From Costus lasius (lineage: Eukaryota; Streptophyta; Magnoliopsida; Zingiberales; Costaceae), in the NCBI GenBank assembly GCA_027563935.2, contig CM050448.1, positions 120,082,493 through 120,146,492 of the forward strand: a stretch of 64,000 nucleotides of DNA, in the 5' to 3' direction. The notes below the pieces were generated by a model. The model ran no database searches. It saw nothing but the letters and a program-made list of their open reading frames with translations, and was not told the DNA's origin. The translations under genes were made by a program, and so were the position numbers. Numbering within the stretch: position 1 is the first letter of the stretch; every line of letters starts with the position of its first letter. Positions 34,780-46,400 of the stretch are shown here, piece after piece.

Positions 34780-36490
34780 AATTGTGCAATAAAGTACTGC
34801 AGAAGAGTTTTTTTTTCACACAGATGGTGATTTTATGTTCAGCAGTGAAGATGAGGCTCACTTTGTCGGTCTCCTTGAGAAAATACTGCACGGTTTATTT
34901 TGGAATTCCAACACCTTTTGTTGTCAATAACAGATGCATCCACGTCAAAAGAATAGGTAGCAAAATTGGTTTGGCTGAGAGTTTATAGTCCTGGTTGCCT
35001 TTTGGAACATTCTTGACTACTAGACCTAAGATATGTTACTTAAGTAGATGACACAGACGATTTCATATGTAATATGTTTGACCATTTTCAGGTACCCATT
35101 TGGGTCATTCTTATTATTCTTATTCTTATTCAAAGTCTACCGCTTAACTTTTCTTTTATCGACGACTTTCTCCAGCATTATGAATCTTGTCTCTTATGTT
35201 ATTTCAAGCATCTTTCCTGCAGCGAGCGTGTAATGTTATCAAATATTTCTCGAGAATTCCTGCGATGACAATCAACTCATCCATCAAAGAATCACAAGTA
35301 TGTTGCCATTGGCATCGTCAATGAAAGAGGCTCTATGTAAATCCGGGCAGATGATGTTGGCTCATATCTTTTACTGCACCGAACCTCAATGTAAAGTTTT
35401 TAGTACAAGAAAAAAATATCCTTGTATTGAGTTATTCTAGTGGCATCTTCGAGGAAAGAGGTACATAAGTAGCTAAAAGGCTACTTGTCTATGCATGCAC
35501 AATTGTTTGCATGAATTCGTATGTAGTGATGAAGTGTTATTATTTATGCAAAACATAAATAACATACAGACAAAGACAAGTGTTGCTAAGTTGGAAAAGA
35601 ATTTGTTTGAGAAAAAAGATGATGTTATTGAATGGAGACACAAAAGCACTGTAATTGAAGAAAACGTATGTATTATGTGCTTACCATATTTTTCCTATGA
35701 TTCCGAAGAAGATACTGCAAAGAGGCACAAAAAGATGCCAACAAAGAGAGACAAGATATGTATGAATATTGATGATGATTCAAAAGTGGTAAGGTCAAGG
35801 TTTATTACTTGCTGAAAGTGAAAATTGTAGTTCTTTTGGCTCACCAACATTTAAAAGTCACTGTAGTGACGATTTAGGAGAAATTCTTAATAACTGAAAA
35901 TTGAAACTAAAAAAATAAGATAGGAATAAATAGTTCACTATTTGTATAAAATATAAATAGTGTGTATCTTTTTAGAGAGGGAAAATACGATTTCTTTAAC
36001 CCTCTTTTAAAATTAATTATTTAGATAAATTAAATTAAAAATTAACACAGTTTCTTAATTAATTAAAATTAATTAAGCTTACCGATCTAAGCCCTTCAAT
36101 CATGAGCAGGATTGACGCTGCGGCCGTGCGGTGCAACTAACCCATTTCACCACCGACTAAATAAAGAACAAGAACAAATGTATCGCTCATTGCCTACTCA
36201 ATTCGTGGTCCTTCATTTAATACCTTGTGAATGATTGCACGGAGATCGTAGGTCAACTCTTGAAGCAGACTGTACGTCCTTCTGGGGTGAGATTTTGGGT
36301 TGTTTCGAAGACCCTCGACGAGTTAGCACCGCTATTGATTCAGTGTATAGCACGGCGACTCCCCGCTGCGGAGGTCGCTATTAGCAGCAGCCGAAGCACG
36401 CGACCAGATCCAGAGCTCGCTCTTGCCCACACTCTTCTCTCGGGAGGAGTTGAGAGCGAGTTCGATCTCGATCTCTGCTTCGATCCTCTA
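34780..36490. other. Spacer between the AAA ATPase and the TMEM87-like gene
   Basis: The first part is the AAA 3' end. A 106-codon frame at 35495-35815 has no recognised domain and no support. The last 260 bp are the promoter and leader of the next gene. The frame of that gene stays open upstream to 36227 but has no ATG before 36491. Confidence 0.4.
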
Positions 36491-39400
36491 ATGGCGCGCG
36501 TCGATCTCCCCACCTCTTCTCCTTTCCTTTGTTGTTTCCTTGTTTTCCTCCTCTACTCCTCCGTCGACGCCTCGGTGCATAGCTACAATGCCAAGAAGTT
36601 CGAGCCCAAAGGCAACGCATTCGTCCTCCACGGCGGCAGCGAGGGCCTCTACGCTTCCGTCCCCGGTCCCAATGCCACTGCCGGCCGCGGCGAATCCTTT
36701 ATCCGGTAACCGCCCTGTCCTCGTTTGATTTGCTAGATCTGGGGGTTCTTCGAGGTTGTGTTTTGCGGGGCAGTAGTGGAGCTGTAAGTGGAGTTCTTGG
36801 AGGAGGTTTGTGTTGCTCGCTCTGAGATCTATTGCTTGGTAATTGTGGTTGGATAGACAGCATGAGGACTTAGTGATTAAAGGGATTGTTTCAAAGATTT
36901 CCGTATAGAAAATGCACTTAACGTGCATTCATCTCATCATAAAACTTCTCTACTTTGAAGAAAATGTGAAATGTAACTAACTCTGCACGGTTTAGCTGAC
37001 ATCTAAGTTCAACCAACTTTTTGTAGTGGAGAACTGTAACTAATTCTACATTGTTTAGCTAACATGAATATAGTGAGAAAAGTTGTTTGATTTAGAGTTC
37101 AAAGATTCCAGCTTATCTTCTCGTGCAACTTGAACTGACTTGGTGTTAGAAAGGGCTTGAATAGTTAGAATATGTGCGAGAGTGATAAAGAACATTATTT
37201 GGAGCAAAGTTTTTAAAACGAATCTGTAAGTGCCTTTCGTGAACTTTCATTTGGAGTTGCGTTGACCTATACATGCGTTTGTGGAAATTGGGAACTGAGG
37301 ATCACATTTATTGAAACGATGATATAGTGCACATGGATAACGTACATAGTCCAGTTATATTCCTGAGTAAACTGATCTTGCTTGTTTTTGTCTAAGATTT
37401 CTATGAATTACTCTTTATGTTTTCAGCTTTGAGAAGATTACTTTCACAAGGCCGGAGAAATCTGCTCAAAACAGTCAAGAGGGTAATTCTGTTCTGGTAC
37501 AAGCTATCATATTTGAGGTCCAAGATAGAGAGACAATTGGGGGGTCGGCCTATGGTGGTCAGCGTGCTATTTGCTGCACTGCTGATCTAGCAAAATTAGG
37601 TGTTTGCACTCATGGCACAATCATCTACAGAACGTCCAACCGGAATCCAAATTGGCCTCAGGTGCTTGTTGCCAATTTCAATGGAAAGGATCTTGTCGCA
37701 ACTTTACCATCGCAGAGTATACCAATCAAAGAAACAGGGATGTACAACTTGTATTTTATATATTGCGATCCAGCACTTAATGGGTTGGTCATAGAGGGGA
37801 AGACGGTGTGGAAGAATCCAACTGGCTACTTACCAGGAAGGATGGCCCCTCTTATGAACTTCTATGGATTCATGTCTCTTGCATTCGTGATTCTTGGGTT
37901 ATTTTGGTTTTCACAGTATTTGAGGTTTTGGAGAGAGGTTCTTCCACTTCAGAATTGCATAACGTTTGTCATTGCATTAGGCATGTTGGAAATGGCATTG
38001 TGGTATTTTGAATATGCTGAGTTCAATGAGTCTGGACTTCGGCCAATGGGGATCACCTTTTGGGCAGTAACTTTTGGTGCGGTTAAAAGAACAGTATCAC
38101 GAGTCATTATTCTTGTTGTTTCAATGGGGTATGGAGTTGTCAGGCCTACTTTGGGCGGTCTCACATCCAAGGTGATTATGCTTGGAGCAACGTTTTTCTT
38201 GGCATCTGAGATACTTGAGCTGGTGGAGAATGCTGGTGCTGTAAGCGATCTTGCTGGAAAAGCAAGGTTGTTTTTGGTTCTTCCAGTGGCATCTTTGGAT
38301 GCATTCTTCATCATTTGGATCTTTATTTCTCTTTCCAAGACTCTCGACAAACTCCAGGTAATGCAATTTTCTTATTTCACCTTGATGGTTGTCATTTTCA
38401 GTTTTTTAGATATGTTTGTTCTCCACAGTTTATGCTGTTTAGATAGCTCATCCAAAATTGACAAGGAAAAAGTGGTACTTAATTGTTTAAATATGTACAA
38501 GAAAAGTAACCTGTTAAGCATTATTTTTTCTTATGTAGGCAAGGCGACTAGTAGCTAAGCTAGACATCTACAGGAAGTTCACAAATGCATTGGCTGCCAC
38601 AGTTGTTGTATCTGTTGGTTGGATTTGCTATGAGGTAATAACTATGTATTTTGCACGGTGGTGACCACAGTTATAACTTGCTTTAGAAAGCCATATACTG
38701 TACAATATTCTTTTTTAAGATCCGACGTTTGTTTTATTTTATACTCCTGCAAACTAAACCATTCTTTGATAGTGCTTAATGTCGCGACTCTGATATCAAA
38801 GTCAATCTAACTCTCGGATTTTGGTTTATTTCACTTCATGGAGTATTTTGAGATCTTTCTTTGCTCATTAAATATTGGCATGATTTGTTTTCCCACTGTC
38901 ACAGTACTTGCTCTTTACCTTTACAGTCTTTTTGATGCCATATCAACATGCACAATAAGGTGGTGTTATCTCTCTGCAGCTTTATTCAAAGTCAACTGAT
39001 ATATACAACGAGAACTGGCAGAATGCCTGGATCATTCCTGCATTTTGGCAGGCCCTTTCATTCGCTCTCCTGTGTGTCATTGCTGCTCTTTGGGCTCCTT
39101 CTCAAAATTCAATGAGGTAAAAGTTCCTTTATTGTTTCTCTTTTGCAAACTTCTTGTTCTTCAAGATATTCCTTTAGTTTATACAGGCATTCAGTTATAA
39201 GCACGAAGGAGTAGTGGATGCAAGTATAATATACGCCTAAAGTCAGTTTCAGTGACTTGAACCTAGTCACGGATTTTGTATTTAGTTCATTCTACCATAG
39301 CAATTAAAGTTCTGGTGAAAATTTCTATTGTTCTTATGTTGCAAGTTTCACCTTTATGGAAAAGCAGTATTACAAACAGTGACAAATCTTAGGCAATTTG

Positions 39401-40011
39401 CGGAGTTCATGTAATGTGTAGATACTTTGCTTTCACCACTATATGTTCGTTAGCTTGATTGCTTCTTTTGGCCTAAATGAAAATGGATAAACTTGTTTCT
39501 CTCTATTACTCTATTTGTTGTAATTTTTATGCTATGTTGAACATCAACCTTCGTTCTTGAAACAACCGCAGATTGGTCCGTATATGTGATTGCCACCACT
39601 GAGAACCAATTGAATTGCTGGCGTATAAAATCCTTAATTTGGTTGTCAATAGTTAATATTACATGAGTTTTTATAGGTGACTATGTTTCTCAATATCCAA
39701 GGAATGCCATGTTTGATTTCCTGTGCTTTATTCTTTGTATGGTTTCGGGGTTTCGAATTTACTTCGACTTTTTACTATTTTAGACATGACTTGGCACAAA
39801 CTAATGGATTGTATTATTTTCTTCCAGATATGCTTACTCAGGCGATGGAACTGAAGACTTCTATCCAGAGGAATCACATTCTCTAGTAAAGTCCGGTCCA
39901 ATTCCTTCAAAGGATGCTCATAGTTCTGGCTTTACGGAAGCTAAAATAACTTCGAGCGCCGATATTACCGCCTCACAGAAAGAGGACCTTGAAGAAGATA
40001 AAAGGGAGTAG
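36491..40011 (+). CDS. TMEM87/GOST-type seven-transmembrane protein (lung-7TM family)
   Basis: Exons: 36491-36705, 37427-38357, 38539-38634, 38980-39116, 39828-40011; total 520 aa, all junctions in frame. A signal peptide (about 1-27) leads into a lumenal GOLD-like domain (about 28-205), then seven membrane segments. The first is around NFYGFMSLAFVILGLFWFS (about 213-231), and the last ends near residue 455. The C-terminal tail (460-520) is acidic and rich in Glu, Ser and Asp. Order and length match TMEM87A/B and plant lung-seven-transmembrane proteins, which sit in the Golgi and endomembranes and affect trafficking; a receptor role in plants is unproven. The ATG at 36491 is the first one that starts the signal peptide. 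Exon 1 is GC-rich and later exons AT-richer. The 3' end faces the cupin gene, 847 bp away. Confidence 0.92.
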
Positions 40012-40858
40012 CAAAAGTCAGAGAAGATGATAAAATCAGCACCTATCTGCCTGTTGTGGCTAGCTTGTAGAATTTTTTTTAGCATTGTTAGACCCGCCAG
40101 CAGCTTTCTTTCAACTGATAATAATAAGATCCTTAGCCTTTCACGGAGATGATTCTTGTACTATTTGCTGGAGGCATCTACAAATATCTTGTTTCAACTC
40201 TTTTTTCTCTTAGTCCTTAATTTATTCTTTATACCGAGTTTGTGTACTTAAAATTGTTATACGACTATTATAAATGATGCCAAATTCTTCGAAATGTGTT
40301 TTTGTTTTTTTACTTTATTGTTTCTTGTTGATGGCGCCATTGCAACACCGAAAATAGTGTAGCGTCTGACGGAGTATGCCTTTAAAGATTCCAGCGAAAG
40401 GCTTTGAGATGTGAGTAAAAAAGTGTAGTCTATGTTACAAAAATACACTAATAATAAGGGCATTTCAGTTTTGGGATTGTTTATACTTGAAACAAAAGGA
40501 TCTGTTGTATATATATACATATAAAGAGTGGGCATATCAAACCGTATTCTCCTTATTTCAAAAATATTAAGCTTATACCTCAATAATAAGCGCAATGCAA
40601 GCTAGTATAAACACTTCAATTCAAATTGCAAAATTTTCATTTTCTGAAAAAGAAACACTGCCAACTTTGGCTATTTCAATGATTAACAACGAAGCTGTTC
40701 TGAACTTTTACAATCTTCAGTCTTATTTCACTATGAAAGGGCAAACGTCAATTGGAAAATCTCACGAAGGGCACAGTAACAAATTGCCTTTCGCTACAAA
40801 CAGCGAATCATAGTTGTAACCAAAACATCAACCTCATACAGTGTTGGAGGAAAGGAGT
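40012..40858. other. Convergent 3' spacer between TMEM87-like and cupin genes
   Basis: AT-rich sequence holding the 3' ends of two genes that point at each other. Short frames on both strands (40257-40595 and 40595-40813) lack any recognisable domain. Confidence 0.4.
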
Positions 40859-42908
40859 CTACTCAGCTGGAAGAACAAGGTAGTTAAGAAATGGTTCTGC
40901 CTGGGGAGCAAGAGCTTTCACATTATCAAGCTTGGCTAACTCAAAATCATCAAACTGGAAAGCAGGGGCACAAGTGCAACCCACTAGAGAATAATGCAAT
41001 TGAGGATCCCTCTCCCGACCTTTTATAAGAAGGCTGCCATTAGATGCGAAGGATGCAACGTCCAGTGTTGGGAAAGCAGCAAACCAAACGTTCGGTGGCA
41101 CAGTATATTGGGGCCGGTGGCCAGCATCTAGATTTGAACCAAGAACAGTCAGTTCAATATGGCCATCATCATGTAGCTCGAATACCTGGGTTATACACAA
41201 GTAAACAGAGCAGTGTTGAGAACACAAGTTATCATGGAAGGTTGCCTGGTTTGTCTTGATGAGAATTAGGTGATAGATACTTACTGTGAGAGGATCTCCA
41301 GCGTAGAAATGCCAGGTTTCAGCACAAGGGATGCGATGGAGGTGCGAGACACTTCCTGAAGGAAGCAGGAAATAGATTGACGTACTCACAGGACGATCAA
41401 CTTTGTCTGGAGAAACCATAGTCAGAGGGGAAAAGTTTATCTATCTGATTCATGATAATCACAAGGGTCTATTCAATATTCGCTCAGTAAAAATTAATCT
41501 TCTACACCATTCAACAGATCTGCAGTAGCTAAAAGCTAAACCAAGATTTATTGAAACTTACATAGTAAATGAGAACAAAATCAGGCCTGCAATTCTAAAC
41601 ACTATCAGTGGAAATTAAACGCAAGTTTCTTTCAACTTTTACTTGCATGAATTGTATCGCACCAGGCTGCAGCACTTATAATATGGAAGAAAGATGGAAT
41701 CATGAAGTGTCTCCTTTGAAATTCCAGTCCTAATTTTTAGTTAAAGCCGTTAACATTCACTAGCAGCAAAATTCTGATTTGCATTTTCCTTGAAAAGATA
41801 GCCAGTTTGTTAATTATGCACACAACTGAACGCACACATTTTTTTCCTTTTGAAAGAAAAGAAAGTTCATTAATTTTGACTACAAATACAGCTGAAAACT
41901 GAAAATGATCCAAAGTGGATCAGGACAACTAGAGTCACAAACTTGGTAATAATTGTAAAATTGACAGAGTTAGCTAAGCAGCTTTATTTGTTTCGCGGAA
42001 AATATGAGTACAATCTAATATGAGTACATTAAGATTGTATATTCTAGATGAGAAAGCTAAGTGAAAAAGGAGGAATATAACTATTGAACAAAAATATAAG
42101 AGGATAGAAAAGCATTAAAATGTTAGTTATATTTTCTTTAAGAGATAGAAATGAGAAAGGAGGAGAGTATAGACATGAGTAGACGTGACCACAAGGTGCT
42201 AGGAGGAGGCAAGAATGAGGTGAGCGAAATCAAGCAACAGCAGCACTAGTTCCTAGTATCCGTCCAAGGAATTTAAACTGAGGATATATACCTTATTGTT
42301 CTCCTAATCCACACTTTCCTCTCTATCCTTCCAAAAAAAAATCAAGGAAAAGATAGTTTTCCTTCATTTTCTTCAGTTTCCCCTCCTAAATAACATCGAG
42401 GCAAGCACAATTTTTGCATATAAATTCAGAAAGATCTACTGTATAAAACAGTCAAAGGGGTGAATTGTAGTAATTGCTATAGTAAAAACTAGAATGCTGA
42501 TAACTCAACAAAGTGGAAGCCAAACTAGGATAGAAGCAGACTCTGTAAACTGTTATCGCAACACCAGCCAATACCTTGTAGTAATCAGACCAAAAAAACA
42601 CATAATAAAAAGAGATACTTTAACAAACTGATATGATATAAGAACAACCAAAGAACGCACACGAGAAAAGGGGGAAAGAGATAGGGGGCCAGCAAAGATG
42701 TCCAAATCAAGACCATGATAACAAATGACGCACCAAAGATCTCGGAAGAAAGGAGGTCAAAGGATGTCTTACAGTGGGGCGGCAGCTGGGATTTGGCGAG
42801 CGTGACGGAGAAGTCCCTGAAGGTCTCGGTGAAGAAGCCGCCCTCGGGGTGAGGCTTGAGATCCAACAACTCGACAACCTCTGAGGCCTTCTTCCCCCGC
42901 GAACCCAT
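40859..42908 (-). CDS. DUF985 (cupin_5) domain protein, RmlC-like cupin
   Basis: Minus-strand exons: 42908-42773, 41406-41285, 41185-40859; 194 aa, phases matching. The whole protein is one cupin barrel. The start has the family signature KPHPEGGFFTETFRD (about 18-32), then SIYFLLPSGSVSHLHRIPCAETWHFYAGDPL across exon 2, then a second half with YTVPPNVWFAA and YSLVGCTCAPAFQFDDFELA. Proteins of this family resemble RmlC-like epimerases, such as yeast Yml079w; their substrate is not known and no enzyme activity should be assumed. No targeting peptide is evident, so cytosolic is most likely. Exon 1 shares a 0.5-kb divergent upstream region with EMB1270. Intron 1 is 1.37 kb and has no gene. Confidence 0.92.
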
Positions 42909-43404
42909 CGCTGGATCTCCCGCAGCGGCGGCCGCTTCCGATTACGGACGGAGAGATGTGAGATCTTGCGCCTGTTCTTCCCAGGTCACGGGGAAGTCTT
43001 CCAAGTTTGGTCATGCATTGACTAACAACAAAATTACTATTTAAATTGAATTAATTTACTAATTAACTCAGTTTGGTTCTGGCGGTTTGGTTTAATTCAG
43101 TTAAATAAATGGTTTAGTTCAATTCCAAATTTCCAATTCGAGTCAGGGCGGTTTGGTTCAATCCAATTATTTGGATCAAATTTGCGGTTCAATCACGGTT
43201 GACTCGATGACCTGGTCCGGTTCTGTGGTGGCTCTGTGCAGCTTGGCTCGGTAAACCATTTTATTCAAATATTTATTTTTGTTCTTTTTTCTACATTTTT
43301 GGGTAGTTTTTAATTTTTAAAATGTAGAAATATCAACCGCAAGTCGCATTCGCTTTTTCATCTGCAAATCCCTACAGATCAAAACTTCTCCAAAACCCCT
43401 TCTC
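42909..43404. promoter_or_regulatory. Shared divergent promoter region with GGTTTGGTT repeats
   Basis: Only 496 bp separate the two start codons, so both genes must take their promoters from here. The middle (43070-43200) carries several diverged GGCGGTTTGGTT(C/T)AAT words that may come from an old insertion. No clear TATA box is seen for either gene. Confidence 0.55.
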
Positions 43405-46400
43405 ATGCCGCTAATGGCGATCGCCGGCGCACCGCCATTCCTAGCCATCTGTTCTCCTTCTCCCTCCTCCCTCTCCTCTTATTCTTTCTCCTCCTCCTCT
43501 CGCCGCTGTTCCGTCACTACCGCCTCTTCCTCCACCTCCGTAGCCGCCCCAGCCCCCGCGGAGCCCAATTCAAATTTCCGAGAGTTCCATTATCCCCGTG
43601 CCGATCCCTCCATCCGATGGCCCCATCTTAAGCTAGATGAACTCACCGGCGCCCCCCAATTCCCCGCCCCCTCCCCCACGGTACCTCTTTCCCTCGCCGA
43701 AGAGCCCGACCCCGATTCTGATCCCCCCGAGGACCCCAAGATGGACTCGTTCGAGACCCTCGAGAGCAAGCAGAGCAGGACGCGAGCCAAGAAGATGACC
43801 AAGCTTGCTCTCAAGCGCGCCCGTGACTGGCGGCAGCGCGTGCAGTTCCTCGCCAACCGGATACTCGCTCTCCCCCCGTCAGCGCTCGTCGCCGACGTGC
43901 TTGACAGCCGCGGCGTGCAGATGACGCCCACGGACCTTGCCTTCGTCGTCAAGGCCGTCGGCAGCTCCAGCTGGGCCCGCGCCCTCGAGGTGTTTGAGTG
44001 GCTTACTCTCCGCCACCGCCACGCACCCGGGCCACGCCTCCTCGCCACTATCATTTCGGTCCTTGGCCGCGCCCGCCAGGACGCCCTCGCCGCTGAGGTT
44101 TTCCAGCGTTGCACCCCCGAAGGCACAGCCGATCTCTCTGTCCAGGTGTACAACGCTATGATGGGGGTTTACGCGAGGACCGGCAGGTTCTCTAAGGTAC
44201 AGGAGCTACTGACCCAAATGCGGGATAAGGGTCTTGAGCCCGATCTCGTCAGTTTCAACACCTTGATTAATGCGAAGGCAAAAGCGCGGTCTTTGCCTCC
44301 CGGTTCATCGTTGGAGCTGCTCCAGGAGGTTAGAAGATCTGGGTTAAGGCCCGATGCCATCACTTATAATACCCTCATCAGTGCCTGCTCTCAGATGTCC
44401 AATTTGGAGGATGCATTGAGCATTTTCAAAGATATGGAGGCCTCTCGATGCCAACCTGATCTGTGGACTTACAATGCAATGATCTCGGTGCTTGGCCGCT
44501 GTGGTATGGCGCTAGAGGCTGAACGGCTCTTCCATGAATTGGGAAAGAGGGGATTCTCAGCAGATGCAGTCACATACAATTCTCTGCTTTTTGCTTTTGC
44601 CAACGAGGGTGATCATCTGAAGGTTGAGAAAGTTTGTGAGGAGATGGTGGGGGCAGGCTTTAAAAAGGATGAGATAACCTATAACACCATTATCCACATG
44701 CATGGTAAACAGGGTAGGCTTGATTTAGTAGTTCAATTATATGATGAAATGAAAAATGCCGGGTGCAAGCCTGATGCTGTGACTTATACGGTGCTAATGG
44801 ATTCACTTGGTAAGGCAAATAGGATAGCAGAGGCAGGGAAAGTGATGGAGGAGATGCTTAATGCAGGGGTAAAGCCTACATTAAGGACTTTCAGTGCCCT
44901 TATATGTGGGTATGCTAAGGTGGGTATGCGGGTTGAGGCAGAGCATTCTTTTGATCAGATGATCAGAATGGGTATCAAACCAGATCATTTAGCTTATTCT
45001 GTAATGTTGGATATCATGTTGAGGTCTAAAGAGATCCAGAAGGCAATGGTGCTTTATCGGGCTATGATGCGAGATGGTTTTAAGCCTGACCAGGGCCTTT
45101 ACCAGGCTATGATTGAGGTTTTTTCTGAGAAAGAGGAAGAAAGGAATATATGCGAAATTATCAAGGACATGGATGAGGTGTGCATGATGAACCCTCTAGA
45201 TATGTCCAAAGTCCTTGTCCGTGGAGGATGCATTGTCCAAGGGGCTGAGATGTTAAAGAAGGCTGCTTCCACTGGCTATGAACTTGATCGTGAATGCTTA
45301 CTATCTATACTGGATGCGTTCTCAGCATCACACAAGCTAGATGAGTCAAGAGCATTGCTTGATTTTTTACGGGAAAATGCATCAAACTCGCATAATCTGA
45401 TTGTGGAATCTTCCATATTCATGCTTTGCAAAAACCAGCAATTTGAAGCCGCTATGATGGAGTATAATAAAATGAATTTTTTTATTTTTGGACAATGGAG
45501 CCAAACTTGTAGCCTGTATGAGTACATGATCACATCGTTTGAGGAAGCTGGATTGTTCTGTGAAGCTTCCCAGCTGTTCTCGGATATGAAGTTGCTGAGT
45601 CTTGAACCTTCAGAAAGAATCTACAAGAGTTTAATATCAATATACTGCAAATTAGGTTTCCCAGAAACAGCACAGTACTTGGTTGATCAGGCAGCAAGGA
45701 CAGGTATTCTGTTGCATGATACCTCAGTTTTTATCATTTTGATTGAGACATACGGAAAACTGAAGCTCTGGCAAAGGGCAGAAAGCTTTGTTGGTGAACT
45801 CAGATTACATCGAACAGTTGATAGGAATATCTGGAATGCTCTTATTAATGCTTATGCTGAGAGTGGTTGCTTTGAACAAGCATGGGCAGTTTTTAATATG
45901 ATGTTTAAGAATGGTCCTTCACCAACTGTAGATTCCATCAATGGTCTTATAAGGTCATTGGTTATTGATGGTAGATTGGAAGAAATTTTTGTTGTTGTTG
46001 AGCAGCTGCAAGATTTAAATTTTACCATAAGCAAAAGTACCATTCTTATTATGCTTGATGCATTCACAAGAGCTGGTAACATCTTTGAAGTGAAGAAGAT
46101 ATATAATGGCATGAAGGCAGCTGGATATTTGCCGACCATGACTGTGTACAGTAACATGATTGCTTTGTTTTGCCGAGGAAAAAGAGTCAGAGACGTTGAG
46201 GCAATACTGGCAGAGATGATAGAAATGGGATTCAAACCTGACCTTGCCATCTTCAACTCGCTACTTAAGATGTATACAAGCATCGAGGACTTTAAGAAGA
46301 CAATGGAGGTGTATAAGAGTATTCAAGAAGCTGGCTTTGAGCTGAATGAAGATACGTACAATACCCTCATAATGATGTATTGTAAAGATCGGAGGCCCGA

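Noticed and set aside
35495..35815. 106-codon plus frame with Lys/Asp-rich sequence
   Set aside because: No known domain, no promoter or splice context, AT-rich like the surrounding spacer. It could be a gene relic, but nothing supports it.
41044..41259. 71-codon plus frame
   Set aside because: Antisense shadow of cupin exon 3 and the adjoining intron.
43590..44153. 187-codon antisense frame in EMB1270
   Set aside because: Shadow of the GC-rich first part of the PPR gene.
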